Of a stretch of DNA of 64,000 nucleotides, positions 8,326 to 17,133 are shown piece after piece; position 1 is the stretch's first letter, and the number at the start of each line of letters is the position of its first letter. The translations under genes and the position numbers were made by a program. Location of the stretch: positions 248,001 through 312,000 of the forward strand of contig NZ_CP113264.1 of assembly GCF_026642255.1 (NCBI RefSeq), written 5' to 3'. Source of the stretch: Streptomonospora nanhaiensis. GTDB taxonomy: Bacteria > Actinomycetota > Actinomycetes > Streptosporangiales > Streptosporangiaceae. The notes beneath the pieces are model-generated. The model worked only from the letters and a program-made list of their open reading frames with translations, ran no database searches and was not told where the DNA came from.

Positions 8326-9096
8326 TCACCCGGGGGCGGGGCGGAAGTCCCGCGGAGGCGCACCGAGAACGCGCGAGAACATCGTCGCGAACGCCGCCGG
8401 GCTCGCGTATCCCAGGTCGGAGGCGACCCTGGCGACCGGCACGCCCCGTGCCAGGAGCGGCAGGGCGTGCAGCACGCAGGCGCGCTGCCGCCACCGCGCG
8501 AACCCCATCCCCGTCCCGGCGAGGAACATCCGGTGCAGGGTGCGCTCGCTCACGTGCAGCAGTTCCGCCCAGCGGGCGGGCGGCTCGTGGACCACCGGAG
8601 CCGCCGCGAACCGCTCGCAGAGCGACCTGAGCCCCGCGTGCTCCGGGAGCGGCAGGTCCAGCGGAAGCGGCACGAGACCCCTGATCTCGTGCAGCAGCAG
8701 CGCCGCCAGGGCGCCGTCGCGGCCGTGCGGGTCGTACCTCGGCGGCATGTCCACCGCCGACAGGAGCAGTGCCCGGAGCAGTGGCGAGACGTCCACGACC
8801 TGGCACGTCCGGGGGAACCACGGCACGGCCTCCGGCTCCACGTACAGGCTCCGGGTGCTGACCCCCGTCATGGAGACCCGGTGCCCGGTCCCCGCGGGGA
8901 TGAGGACGGCGCGGTGGGGCGGAACCGTCCAGGAACCGTCCGCCGTCTCCACCCGCATCACCCCCGTCGCCCCGTACAGGAACTGGACACGGCGGTGCCG
9001 GTGGAACTCCAGCACGTGGCCGGTGGGGTAGTCGGTGCCCAGGGCCAGGACGGGGCGGTCGATCCCGTCCACCTCGTCCACAGGGGTGTTCCGCAC
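8326..9096 (-). CDS. AraC family transcriptional regulator with N-terminal cupin domain
   Basis: This is a 256-residue protein. GTG at 9094-9096 is chosen because the family begins just before the cupin strand (DRPVLALGTDYPTGHVLEFH) and TAGACT lies 7 nt upstream, so the transcript is probably leaderless. The N-terminal cupin contains FHRHRRVQFLYGATG, a likely effector or metal pocket. The C-terminal double HTH includes ELLHVSERTLHRMFLAGTGM and VARVASDLGYASPAAFATMF. It is divergent from a TSUP-type permease, a common regulator/exporter pairing, and a three-half-site repeat lies between them. Confidence 0.88.
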   Translation of the reverse strand: MRNTPVDEVDGIDRPVLALGTDYPTGHVLEFHRHRRVQFLYGATGVMRVETADGSWTVPPHRAVLIPAGTGHRVSMTGVSTRSLYVEPEAVPWFPRTCQVVDVSPLLRALLLSAVDMPPRYDPHGRDGALAALLLHEIRGLVPLPLDLPLPEHAGLRSLCERFAAAPVVHEPPARWAELLHVSERTLHRMFLAGTGMGFARWRQRACVLHALPLLARGVPVARVASDLGYASPAAFATMFSRVLGAPPRDFRPAPG

Positions 9097-9121
9097 GCGG
9101 GCGAGTCTACCCGCGCTGTCC

Positions 9122-9146
9122 GTTCCGCGAAGGAACACGTCGTTCC
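9122..9146. promoter_or_regulatory. putative operator GTTCC-N5-GGAAC-N5-GTTCC
   Basis: Three half-sites alternate in orientation with exact 10-bp spacing: GTTCC 9122-9126, GGAAC 9132-9136, GTTCC 9142-9146. They lie between the divergent AraC and TSUP genes, upstream of both predicted minus-10 boxes. One helical turn per half-site suggests cooperative binding of a dimeric regulator, most simply the AraC protein. Function is inferred. Confidence 0.45.
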
Positions 9147-9187
9147 GTCGAATGCCGGACAGCGCCCGCGCCCCTAGCGTGGAGCGG

Positions 9188-9994
9188 GTGATCGACCACG
9201 TCCTCCCCCTCCTCGCGTTCGGCGTCCTGACCGGCCTGACCACCGTGCTCTTCGGGTTCGGCGGCGGCTTCGTCACCGTGCCGGTCGTGTACGCGTTCGC
9301 CCAGGCGCAGAGCGGGCCGGGCGGCGACCCCATGCACGTCGCCGTCGCCACCTCGACCGCGGTCATGGTCGTGAACTCCCTCGGCGCGACCGTGGCCCAG
9401 TACCGGGCGGGCCGCCTCAGACGCGAGTACCTGTGGCCGCTGGTGCTCTACGTGGGCCTCGGGGCGCTCCTCGGCGCGGCCGGGGCCCTCGCCGTCGGCG
9501 ACACCGTGCAGCGGTTCCTCTTCGCCGCCTACCTCGCCGTGACGATCGTGGACAGCGTGGTCCGGAAGGGCTTCCTCACGGGACCGGGCACCGAGCCGCG
9601 CGGCTTGGGGCCGGTCACCACCACGGTCGGCGGGGTCGGCATCGGCGCCGCGGCCGGCTGTCTGGGCGTGGGCGGCAGCGTGCTGACGGTCCCGCTCCTG
9701 CGCCGCCGGGGGCTGCCCATGGCCCACGCCACCGCGATGGCCAACCCGCTCAGCCTCCCGGTCGCCGTCGTCGGCACGGCCGTGTACGCCCTGGCGGGCG
9801 GCGCGGACGCGGCGGGGGGCGCGTCCGGGCAGGTCGGCTACGTGGACGCGGTGGCCGTCGCAGCGCTCCTGGCCGGGTCGCTGCCGACCATCGCCCTCGC
9901 GCGGCGGGTCGTGGGCCGCATCCCCGACCGCGTCCACGCGGTGGCCTACGTCGTGCTCCTGGCCGTGGCCCTGCTCGCGGTGCTCCTCGTCTGA
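9188..9994 (+). CDS. TSUP (TauE/SafE) family membrane permease
   Basis: This 268-residue membrane protein has two halves with the TSUP repeat: an N-terminal GVLTGLTTVLFGFGGGFVTV and a mid-protein GIGAAAGCLGVGGSVLTVPL, with about eight hydrophobic segments. The family exports sulfite, sulfoacetate or other organic anions. The GTG at 9188 is preceded by TAGCGT at 7 nt, suggesting a leaderless message, although GGAGCGG could serve as a ribosome site. The divergent AraC gene is its probable regulator. The substrate is not readable from sequence. Confidence 0.87.
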   Translation: MIDHVLPLLAFGVLTGLTTVLFGFGGGFVTVPVVYAFAQAQSGPGGDPMHVAVATSTAVMVVNSLGATVAQYRAGRLRREYLWPLVLYVGLGALLGAAGALAVGDTVQRFLFAAYLAVTIVDSVVRKGFLTGPGTEPRGLGPVTTTVGGVGIGAAAGCLGVGGSVLTVPLLRRRGLPMAHATAMANPLSLPVAVVGTAVYALAGGADAAGGASGQVGYVDAVAVAALLAGSLPTIALARRVVGRIPDRVHAVAYVVLLAVALLAVLLV

Positions 9995-10100
9995 CCGCGC
10001 CCGCCCCGGTCCCGGCGCCGGTGGGGAGCCGGCCGGCCCCCGGCCGCGTCGCGCCTCCCGACGGAGGCTCCGCCGCGGCCCGGACCACGCCGTGCGCCGC

Positions 10101-10661
10101 TCAGGGGGTCCGGTCGGCCGCCCGCCACTCCGGGGCGAGCACGGACCACACCTCCATGTCGTGCCGCTCGCCCCTGTACGGGTAGCTCTCCCGGAGTACG
10201 CCGTCCCTCGACATCCCGAGCCGGCGGGCCACGGCGATGCTTGCCGCGTTCCCCGAGGCGGCGTGCCACTCCACGCGGTGGATGCCGCGCTCCTCGATCG
10301 CCCAGTCGATGATCACGCGGCAGGCGCGGGTCACCAGCCCACGGCCCGCCGCCGACGGCTCCAGCCAGCAGCCGGCCTCGGCCACGCCGGATCTCGTGTC
10401 GAACGTCCGGAAGAGCACCCCGCCGACCAGCTCGCCGCCGGTCCAGATGCCGTAGAGGCGCCCGGTGTCGTTGGCGGCCTTGTGGGCGTATCCCTGGAGG
10501 AACCTCCGGCTCGAATCCAGGTCCGTGACGGCGTCCGCCAGCCCGACGAAGCGGCCGATGAACTTCCGGCCCCGGTCCATGTGCTCCAGGAACTCCTCGG
10601 CCCGCCACGGCTCCAGCGGGCGCAGTTCCGAGCCCTTGTCGTCCAGGGAAATCGCGTACAT
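10101..10661 (-). CDS. GNAT family (RimJ/RimL-like) N-acetyltransferase
   Basis: This is a 186-residue protein. It begins MYAISLDDKGSELRPLEPWR and shows the GNAT acetyl-CoA loop region in AGCWLEPSAAGRGLVTRAC, followed by HRVEWHAASGNAASIAVARR, the usual motif B of RimL-type enzymes. It probably acetylates an amino-terminal or small-molecule amine in the cytoplasm. GGAGGAC upstream of the ATG supports the start at 10659-10661. It is convergent with the TSUP gene. Confidence 0.82.
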   Translation of the reverse strand: MYAISLDDKGSELRPLEPWRAEEFLEHMDRGRKFIGRFVGLADAVTDLDSSRRFLQGYAHKAANDTGRLYGIWTGGELVGGVLFRTFDTRSGVAEAGCWLEPSAAGRGLVTRACRVIIDWAIEERGIHRVEWHAASGNAASIAVARRLGMSRDGVLRESYPYRGERHDMEVWSVLAPEWRAADRTP

Positions 10662-10908
10662 CGTCGTCCTCCAGGTTCTCCGTCCGCGCGACGGGTGCGC
10701 GCGGAGCCGGGGTGGGATCGGGGCGGGGCGCGGCGGGGTCCGCGTGCGGACCGGGCGGCTCCCACGGGCGCGTCCGCGCATGCGGCGCGCGGGGCCGGGG
10801 GCGCTCATGCCGGGCGGGCCCCGCCGCTCCACCGCGTTCCCCGGGGGCGGGTGCGCGGGTGCGACCCGTACGGCGCTCGGCCCCGGGGCGGGCGGGAGCG
10901 GACGCCTC

Positions 10909-11142
10909 TCAGGCGCCGGGAGCCGCGCCGACCGGGACCGCGTGGCGCAGGTCCGGGCGTTCGACCCCGCCCACGACGTCCTGGGCGCGGACGCTCCGTC
11001 CGGCCCTCCCGCCGCGGCTCCCAGGGGGTCCGGCCGGGGCCGTCGGGGGCACACCGTGCCCGGCCGGGCGCAACTCCGGGAAGAGCCCGTCCCATGCCCG
11101 CGAGCCCGGCCACGCCCCTGCCGCCAACACGAATTCCGCCAT
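10909..11142 (-). pseudogene. remnant of an alpha/beta hydrolase gene
   Basis: A 77-codon frame begins MAEFVLAAGAWPGSRAWDGL, the typical start of small alpha/beta hydrolases of actinomycetes, and ends with DVVGGVERPDLRHAVPVG, which resembles the segment leading to the nucleophile elbow. It then stops before any G-X-S-X-G, and the lid and C-terminal two-thirds are missing. The middle is proline/arginine-rich and degraded. It looks like a decayed fragment. No ribosome site is seen. Confidence 0.55.
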
Positions 11143-11156
11143 GGCCGGAACATAGC

Positions 11157-11190
11157 GAGGGGGCCCGACAGTCGGACGTCGGGCCCCCTC
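11157..11190 (-). terminator. strong hairpin terminator after the trehalase gene
   Basis: A perfect 13-bp inverted repeat, GAGGGGGCCCGAC / GTCGGGCCCCCTC, with an 8-nt loop starts 18 nt past the end of the gene at 11208-13598. There is no long U-tract, as is usual in GC-rich actinomycetes. Confidence 0.7.
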
Positions 11191-11207
11191 GTACGCGCGT
11201 CGTCCGC

Positions 11208-13598
11208 CTACAGGCGGTCGAGCAGCTGGGCACAGCGGATCAGGCCCAGGTGCGAGTACGCCTGAGGGTGGTTCCCCAGGGCCCTCTCGGTGACCGGGTC
11301 GAACTCCTCCGGGATCAGCCCGGTCGGACCGGCGGCGTCCACGAGGTGCTTGAACAGCTCCTCGGCCTCGGCGCGCCGCCCGGTCAGCAGGTAGGCCTCG
11401 ATGAGCCACGTGGTGCACAGGTGGAAGCCGCCCTCGCCGCCGGGCAGGCCGTCCTCGCGGTGGTACCGGTACACGGTCGGGCCGCTGCGCAGCTCCGCCT
11501 CGATCGCCGTCACGGTCGCCTGGAACCGCTCGTCGGCCGGGTCGATCAGCCCCGACAGGCCGATGTGCAGCGACGCCGCGTCGAGGTCGGTGCCGTCGTA
11601 GGCGGTCGTGAAGGACTCCGCCTCCTCGTTCCAGCCCTTCTCCAGCACCTCGGCCGCGATCTCGTCGCGCAGCCCGCGCCAGGAGGGGTCCGCCTCGCGG
11701 CCGTACGAACCGGCCAGGGAGACGGCGCGGTCCAGCGTCACCCAGCACATCACCTTGGAGTACACGCGCTGGCGGGGCTCGTCCCGCTCCTCCCAGATGC
11801 CGTGGTCGGGCTCGAACCAGCGCCGGGCCACCGCCTCGGCCATCGCCCGCACCAGGTTCCAGTCCCGGTCCGCGAGGGTGCCGCGCACCGCCGACAGCCG
11901 CGTGATGAGCTCCACGACGGGGCCGAACACGTCCAGCTGCACCTGCCGGTCGGCGAGGTTGCCGATCCGGACCGGCCGCGATCCCGCGTAGCCGGACAGC
12001 GACTCGATGACCTCTTCCGGCCCCAGCGAGGTGCCGCGCAGCGAGTACAGGGGCGCGAGCAGTTCGGGGCTGGGCAGCGAGTCCACGACCCCGTGCACCC
12101 AGTCCAGGAAGCCCTCCGCCTCGGCGGTCGAGCCCAGGGACACCAGCGCCTGCACGGTCAGCGCGCCGTCGCGCAGCCAGCAGTACCGGTAGTCCCAGTT
12201 GCGGACGCCGCCGATCTCCTCCGGCAGCGACGTGGTCGCCGCGGCCATCACGCCGCCGGAGGGCGTGCACAGGCCGCGCAGCGTCAGGGCGGAGCGCGCC
12301 GACAGCTGCCGGGCGGTCTCGGGGAGGCTGAGGCCGTCGAGCCACGCGGACCAGTGCTCGCCGGACGTGCGCTGGAGCTCGGACTCGGGCAGCGTGCCCG
12401 GCACGAGCGAGTCGGTGCCGCAGCGCAGTTCCAGCACCACGGGGCTCTCCGAGCGGGGGTGCACGACCGCCCGGGCGATGTCGCCCGCGTCGTCCTGGTC
12501 GATCTCCCACTCGACGCCGGGGGAGTACAGCGCCATCGGGAAGTCGGCGCCCTCCACGAGGAGGCCGTTCTCCTGGACGGACATGCTCACCGGCGCCCTG
12601 CCGAAGTCGGGGCGGGGCGCGAACTCCACGGTGGCCGGGGTGACGCCGCTGATCACCCGGACCAGGTCGGTGCGGCCCCGGGGGGTGCCGTGCGCGAGGT
12701 AGTCGGTGACGTCCATCCGCGACCAGCGGGTGCGCACCGTCATGGTTCCGGGCAGGTAGCGCTGGCCGAGCGGGCGTCCGCCGTGGGCGGGCGCGATGGC
12801 GAACACACCCGCGGACCGTCCGCCCAGGACCTCGGCGAACAGGGCGTTGGAGTCGGGCTCGGGGTGGCAGAACCACAGCAGGCGCGCGTCCGGGCCGACC
12901 AGGGCGACGGAGGCCTGGTTGGACAGCATCGACATGCGCTCGATGGGCGTGGGCCGCTCGCCGAACACCCAGGAGCGGCGCTCGGCCGCGAGCGCGGACA
13001 GCAGGGACGCTGCGGCCGGGGTGTCGGCCACCCGGTGGGAGGCCACGGTGGGCTCCGCGCCGACCCGCACGCCCGCGTCGGCGCCGGTCAGCTGCATGAA
13101 CACGGGCTCCTCGCCCTCGCCGCCCCCGATGTACAGGGTGGCGGTGGCCTCGACCTGCTCGCGGAGCAGGCCGAGGGCGGCGGCCTTGTCGGCCGGAGGG
13201 GCGCCGGGGCCGGTCTCCAGGCTGTCGGGCTCGATGGTGAGGTCGGTGTCGAACTCGGTGCCGTAGGCGCCCACCAGGCGGATCTCGGCGGGCAGCCGGG
13301 ACAGGGCGGCGAGGTCGCGCAGGGGGCGGGCGGAGATGACCGCGCACACCGTGCCGGGCAGGTCGGCGAGGTCGCGCAGCGCGCGGACGGCCTCGGGGAC
13401 GGGGCGGCGCCTGGCGGCGCCCGCGCCGTCGGAGGGGTCGAACGGGGCCAGGGCGCCGTCGTAGTCGCAGGCGACCAGGAGGCGTGAGGTTCTGGCCAGG
13501 GCTGAGACGCGTTGCCGGACGTCCACGGACATGCCTTCGGGGACGATGCCGCCCTCCGGCGTCTCCTGGGCCGTCTCCACCGCCTGGGTGAGCGTCAC
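11208..13598 (-). CDS. trehalose-phosphatase-like / GH15 trehalase fusion protein
   Basis: This is a 796-residue protein. GTG at 13596-13598 has GGAGGAGG upstream. Residues about 35-240 form a HAD-type trehalose-6-phosphate phosphatase-like domain: ACDYDGALAPF (motif I), VISARP (motif II) and a Lys in ADKAAALG. However, motif IV reads YIGGGEGEEPVF where the family has GDD...DEDAF, so the metal-binding Asp pair is missing. Residues about 250-796 are glycoside hydrolase family 15, with RNWDYRYCWLRDG, the probable catalytic acid in GIWEERD and base in GLIPEEFDP. The second half should hydrolyse trehalose to glucose, as in actinobacterial GH15 trehalases. No otsA or treS gene is nearby. Confidence 0.85.
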   Translation of the reverse strand: MTLTQAVETAQETPEGGIVPEGMSVDVRQRVSALARTSRLLVACDYDGALAPFDPSDGAGAARRRPVPEAVRALRDLADLPGTVCAVISARPLRDLAALSRLPAEIRLVGAYGTEFDTDLTIEPDSLETGPGAPPADKAAALGLLREQVEATATLYIGGGEGEEPVFMQLTGADAGVRVGAEPTVASHRVADTPAAASLLSALAAERRSWVFGERPTPIERMSMLSNQASVALVGPDARLLWFCHPEPDSNALFAEVLGGRSAGVFAIAPAHGGRPLGQRYLPGTMTVRTRWSRMDVTDYLAHGTPRGRTDLVRVISGVTPATVEFAPRPDFGRAPVSMSVQENGLLVEGADFPMALYSPGVEWEIDQDDAGDIARAVVHPRSESPVVLELRCGTDSLVPGTLPESELQRTSGEHWSAWLDGLSLPETARQLSARSALTLRGLCTPSGGVMAAATTSLPEEIGGVRNWDYRYCWLRDGALTVQALVSLGSTAEAEGFLDWVHGVVDSLPSPELLAPLYSLRGTSLGPEEVIESLSGYAGSRPVRIGNLADRQVQLDVFGPVVELITRLSAVRGTLADRDWNLVRAMAEAVARRWFEPDHGIWEERDEPRQRVYSKVMCWVTLDRAVSLAGSYGREADPSWRGLRDEIAAEVLEKGWNEEAESFTTAYDGTDLDAASLHIGLSGLIDPADERFQATVTAIEAELRSGPTVYRYHREDGLPGGEGGFHLCTTWLIEAYLLTGRRAEAEELFKHLVDAAGPTGLIPEEFDPVTERALGNHPQAYSHLGLIRCAQLLDRL

Positions 13599-13963
13599 GC
13601 TGCCTCCTCCGTCGGTCCACGATGACCTGGGGAAATGGGTGAAATGTAGTGTTCCGCGAGCATGCTTCCGGTTCACACGTGACTGGTGTGATGAAGGTAG
13701 ATCCGGGGCTTGTGGCGCGGGATGAACTTCAAGGGTCTTCAGCCGGATTTCAGGAACTTTCAGCCTGTGTGCGGGCAATCTGGTCATGCCAGTCGCAAAG
13801 ATCCGCCCCTTGGGAAGTCAACGCGAGACTACCTGCGCCCCAAGGGTCTGCGCGCATGACGATTAAGTGGGGCAGGTCACAAATGTGTCACTCTGTCGTG
13901 CGGGACACCGCGCGACCGGGTCGCGCGCTCCCCCGATCAGCCGCCGCCACGGAGGAATCCGCC
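13599..13963. other. divergent promoter region between trehalase and HEAT-repeat genes
   Basis: No gene is seen. The stretch is lower in GC than its neighbours and contains AT-richer pieces (TGAAATGTAGTGTTCC near 13640 and ATGACGATTAAGTGG near 13857). The two flanking genes point away from it, so both promoters should lie here. GGAGGAAT at about 13951 is the ribosome site of the rightward gene. Confidence 0.4.
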
Positions 13964-16090
13964 ATGACCGACCCCCTCACCTGGGCCGCCGACGTGCACG
14001 ACGTGCCATGGGACACGTTGGAGGACCTGGACGGGCCCGCGACCGGGATCCCGGGCCTGCTGGTCCAGGCGTTCGACCCCTCCCCGCAGGAGGCCGTCGA
14101 CGCGGTCGAGGAGATCGCGGACCGCGTCGACACCACGGTGCGGCTGTGGGTCCCCGTCCCCGAACCCGACGTGCTCACCTCGTCCGTCCCCGCGCTGCTG
14201 CCCTTCCTCGTCCGGATCGCCTCCGACCGCGACCGCCCGGACGAGGCCCGTGTGGCCGCGCTGAACCTGGTGGCCGACCTGGCCGACCTCGCCCACAGGG
14301 TCCGGCCGGAGCACCTGGACGCCGCGTGGCCGGGGGCGTGGGCCGACCAGGGGCCGCGTGTCGAAGCCCTCCTCGGCGACCCCCACCCGTCCGTGCTCCT
14401 GCTCGCCGTGGACGCGCTCGCCCGCGAGCCCCGGACGGCGCCCCGCCTGCTCCGGGTGCTGCGCGACCGCTGGGAGGCTGTCGGGGACGGCGGGGACGGC
14501 GGGGACGGCGGGGACGGCGGGGACGGCGCACAGGACGCCTCCGGGGGCGCCGGAGCGCCCCCGCGGCGCGACCGCGCGGGTACCGGGGCGGGGGAGGCGG
14601 CCGACCGGCGGACCCGCCTCCGGCTGCTGACCCGCGCCGTCCGGCTGCTGGACTCCGTCCCCGGGCCGACCCCGCCGGACGTCAGGTCCTGGCTCCTCGA
14701 CCGCGGAAAGCGCGGGGACCTGGACGAGCGCATGGTGGTGGCGTTCGCGTCCCCGGCCCTCGTCCCGGAGGACCCACTGCCCCTGGTCCTGGAGGGGATC
14801 GCCGGGGAGGGTGCCGGCCCCGCCGCCGGGAGGCCGCTGTGGCTGGAGGTCGCCGCCCTCGCCCCGGCGGGCGACGCCCTCCGGGTCAGGCACGGGCTCC
14901 GCCTCGTCGCACGGGCCCTCGCCGGGGACCGGGAGGGCAGGGAGCGGATCGTCGACGCCCTGATCGACCACCCGCGCGCCCCGGTGCGACTCGGCGCCGT
15001 GCGGCTCGCACGCGACCTCGTCGCCGAGTACCGCTCGGCCGGGGAGCGGTGGGCGGGGCCGGCGGGCGCGCTGCTCGACGATCCCGACCCCGGCGTCCGC
15101 ACCTGGAGCCTCCAGCTCCTGGCCGTGGCCGGTGGTGCGGCCGGACCCTGCGCGGACCGCCTGGCCGCGATCGCCGAGGCGGACGGGGAGGGCTCCGACA
15201 CGGCGCTGCTCACCCTCGCGCTCGTCGGCGACGCCCGCGCCGCCACGCTGCTCCTGGCGCGCGCCGACCGGCCCCGCTTCGGGTTCGGCCGGGGCGGACC
15301 CCACCACACCTCCGGGCCCGGCCCGGAGGACGTCCTCGGCCGGCTCCCGGCGCACGCGGACGTCCTGCTGCCGCACCTGCGCGAGCGGCTCCGCGGCGGG
15401 GACGCGGACACGGAGGTCCTGCTCCGCTCCCTGGCGGGGTGGGGGCCGGCCGCGGCGCCGCTGGCCGACGACGTGGCCGCCCTCCTCGACGACCGCGCGC
15501 TCGCCGGCGCGGCCCTGCGGGTGCTGGCCGGGATCGGTCCGGCCGCCGCCGCCCACGCCGACCGGGTCCGGGCCTCGGGCGGGGTGGAGGCGGCGCACGC
15601 CCACCACCGGATCACGGGCGACGCGGGAACCGCCCTCGACCTTCTCGGGCCCCCGAGCCGGCAGCTCGTGCGGGACGAGCGGGTCCAGGTGCTCCTGGAC
15701 GGGATCGGCCCTCCGGCGGACCGCTTCGCCCCCCACCTGCGCGAACACCTGGAGGACCACCTGGCATCGGGCTGCCTGAGGGAGACGCGCGCCCTGAGCG
15801 CACTGTGGAGCACCACCGGGGACACCCCGCTCGTCCTCCGGTGCCTGCTCTCCCCGCGCAACCGTGTCCTGACCACGTGGGCGGCCACCCGCGTCGGCCC
15901 TCCGGCGGTGCGGCTGCTGGGCCGGATCGGGCCGGACGCGGCCGAGGCCCTGCCACCGCTGCGCGCGCTCCGGGACTCCGGGCGCAGTGCGCTGCCGAGC
16001 TGGACCGACGCGGGCTGGCGCGACGCCCTGAGGGACCGGCGGCTCGTGGACGACGTGCGGGAGGCGATCGGGCGGATCGGGGCCGGGTGA
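13964..16090 (+). CDS. HEAT-repeat-like helical repeat protein
   Basis: This is a 708-residue protein. ATG at 13964 has GGAGGAAT in front. It is made of many Ala/Leu/Arg-rich helix pairs typical of HEAT or armadillo-like repeats (for example PSVLLLAVDALAREPRTAPR, DPGVRTWSLQLLAVAGGAA, ALAGAALRVLAGIGPAAAAH). No catalytic motif, signal peptide or membrane segment is visible. A low-complexity Gly-Asp-Gly insertion of five 9-bp repeats falls at about residues 174-188. Such solenoids are usually protein-binding scaffolds, and the partner is unknown. The gene stands alone and converges on the methyltransferase gene. Confidence 0.7.
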   Translation: MTDPLTWAADVHDVPWDTLEDLDGPATGIPGLLVQAFDPSPQEAVDAVEEIADRVDTTVRLWVPVPEPDVLTSSVPALLPFLVRIASDRDRPDEARVAALNLVADLADLAHRVRPEHLDAAWPGAWADQGPRVEALLGDPHPSVLLLAVDALAREPRTAPRLLRVLRDRWEAVGDGGDGGDGGDGGDGAQDASGGAGAPPRRDRAGTGAGEAADRRTRLRLLTRAVRLLDSVPGPTPPDVRSWLLDRGKRGDLDERMVVAFASPALVPEDPLPLVLEGIAGEGAGPAAGRPLWLEVAALAPAGDALRVRHGLRLVARALAGDREGRERIVDALIDHPRAPVRLGAVRLARDLVAEYRSAGERWAGPAGALLDDPDPGVRTWSLQLLAVAGGAAGPCADRLAAIAEADGEGSDTALLTLALVGDARAATLLLARADRPRFGFGRGGPHHTSGPGPEDVLGRLPAHADVLLPHLRERLRGGDADTEVLLRSLAGWGPAAAPLADDVAALLDDRALAGAALRVLAGIGPAAAAHADRVRASGGVEAAHAHHRITGDAGTALDLLGPPSRQLVRDERVQVLLDGIGPPADRFAPHLREHLEDHLASGCLRETRALSALWSTTGDTPLVLRCLLSPRNRVLTTWAATRVGPPAVRLLGRIGPDAAEALPPLRALRDSGRSALPSWTDAGWRDALRDRRLVDDVREAIGRIGAG
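14483..14527 (+). repeat. 5 x 9-bp tandem repeat (GGGGACGGC)
   Basis: Five exact copies of GGGGACGGC encode (Gly-Asp-Gly)5 in a linker of the HEAT-repeat protein. Exact identity of the units suggests recent slippage and likely length variation among strains. Confidence 0.85.
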
Positions 16091-16181
16091 CCGGCGCGGG
16101 GACGCGGCGGGACCGCCCCGCCGCACCCCCGGATCCCCGTGCGGCCCCGCCGGGGGCGCGCGGTGGACCCGGACACGTGAG

Positions 16182-16209
16182 CGGGCCCGCCGCGGCTGCG
16201 GCGGGCCCG
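16182..16209. terminator. hairpin terminator between convergent genes
   Basis: A perfect 12-bp stem (CGGGCCCGCCGC / GCGGCGGGCCCG) with a 4-nt loop lies between the ends of the HEAT-repeat gene and the methyltransferase gene. It can act in both directions. Confidence 0.65.
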
Positions 16210-16233
16210 GTGGACGGAGCGGTCGGGGAGGGG

Positions 16234-16941
16234 TCAGCCGGTCTTCCCGGGCTTGCGCAGGTGGTGCACCCACGCGGGCGGGACGTTCGCGAACACCTTG
16301 TCGGAACGGATGCCGTACCGGTCGATCCAGTCCTGGACCAGCCAGCTCGTGCGGGCCTGGCGGAGGTAGTCCTCGCGCCGGGCGATGACCGCCTTGACCT
16401 CCTTCGTGTACAGGTAGCCGTAGAAGGAGAGGGTGCCGCCCGGTTCGAGGACCTCGAAGTAGTAGTCGAGGATGTCCCGGACCGCGTCCGCCGTGAAGTT
16501 GGCGAAGGGCAGGCCCGACACGATCACGTCGTACCTGCGGTCCCTCCCCATGTCGTTGACGAGCTTGGCGTGCACCGTCGCGGAGTCGGCGACCGGCGAC
16601 ATGGCCGGGTCGCTCCTCAGCAGCTCCTCGACATGGGCGGCGAACTCGGGGTTGGACTCGACCAGGTCCAGGGTGTCGCCGGGGATCATCGCGGCCGCGA
16701 TGCCCCGGCTGATCGCGCCGGTCCCGGCGCCCGCCTCCAGGATGCGCACGGGCTTGTCGGGGACGGGGCGGCTGCGGACGTACTCCGCCATCGAGTGCGC
16801 CAGCGCGGCACTGCTGGGAAGGATGGAACCGGTCGCGTGGAACGTGCGTAGCGCTTGGCTGAAGAACAGCCTGGTGTCGCGCAGGCGCTCCTCCAGCCTG
16901 AGAGAGGAAAGTGGTCCGGCGGGGCTCTGGATCTCGGACAT
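16234..16941 (-). CDS. class I SAM-dependent methyltransferase (phospholipid N-methyltransferase-like)
   Basis: This is a 235-residue protein. The SAM-binding motif is ILEAGAGTGAISRGIA, with an acidic strand end LDLVESNPEF. YDVIVSGLPFANFTADAV carries the SGLPFxNF signature seen in PmtA-type phosphatidylethanolamine methyltransferases and related rRNA-methylase-like proteins. The C-terminus is basic (VHHLRKPGKTG). It may methylate a lipid head group at the membrane, although the exact substrate is inference. TAGCGT lies 6 nt before the ATG with no ribosome site, so the message is probably leaderless. Confidence 0.75.
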   Translation of the reverse strand: MSEIQSPAGPLSSLRLEERLRDTRLFFSQALRTFHATGSILPSSAALAHSMAEYVRSRPVPDKPVRILEAGAGTGAISRGIAAAMIPGDTLDLVESNPEFAAHVEELLRSDPAMSPVADSATVHAKLVNDMGRDRRYDVIVSGLPFANFTADAVRDILDYYFEVLEPGGTLSFYGYLYTKEVKAVIARREDYLRQARTSWLVQDWIDRYGIRSDKVFANVPPAWVHHLRKPGKTG

Positions 16942-17133
16942 ACCCGAACGCTAACGCCTCCGGCCCCCGGAGGGGGAGGCGACGCGACCGCCTTCCGGCG
17001 GAATACCAGGTCAGGGCAGGGTGTGCAGAACCACACCGGGAAATCGGGAACCCCCGGCCTCTCGTCCCGCACGTGCGCGCGCGACCCGGACCGCGCCCCG
17101 GCCCCCCGCGCGGCAACGCCCTACCCTGGGGAT

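Noticed and set aside
10909..13620. 903-codon minus-strand frame across the trehalase region
   Set aside because: It is a stop-free shadow of the GH15 fusion gene in another frame; only its last 77 codons (10909-11142) carry recognisable hydrolase-like sequence.
13937..17116. Very long minus-strand frame opposite the HEAT-repeat gene
   Set aside because: Arg/Pro/Gly-rich shadow of a GC-rich gene; the plus-strand frame has a ribosome site and repeat structure.
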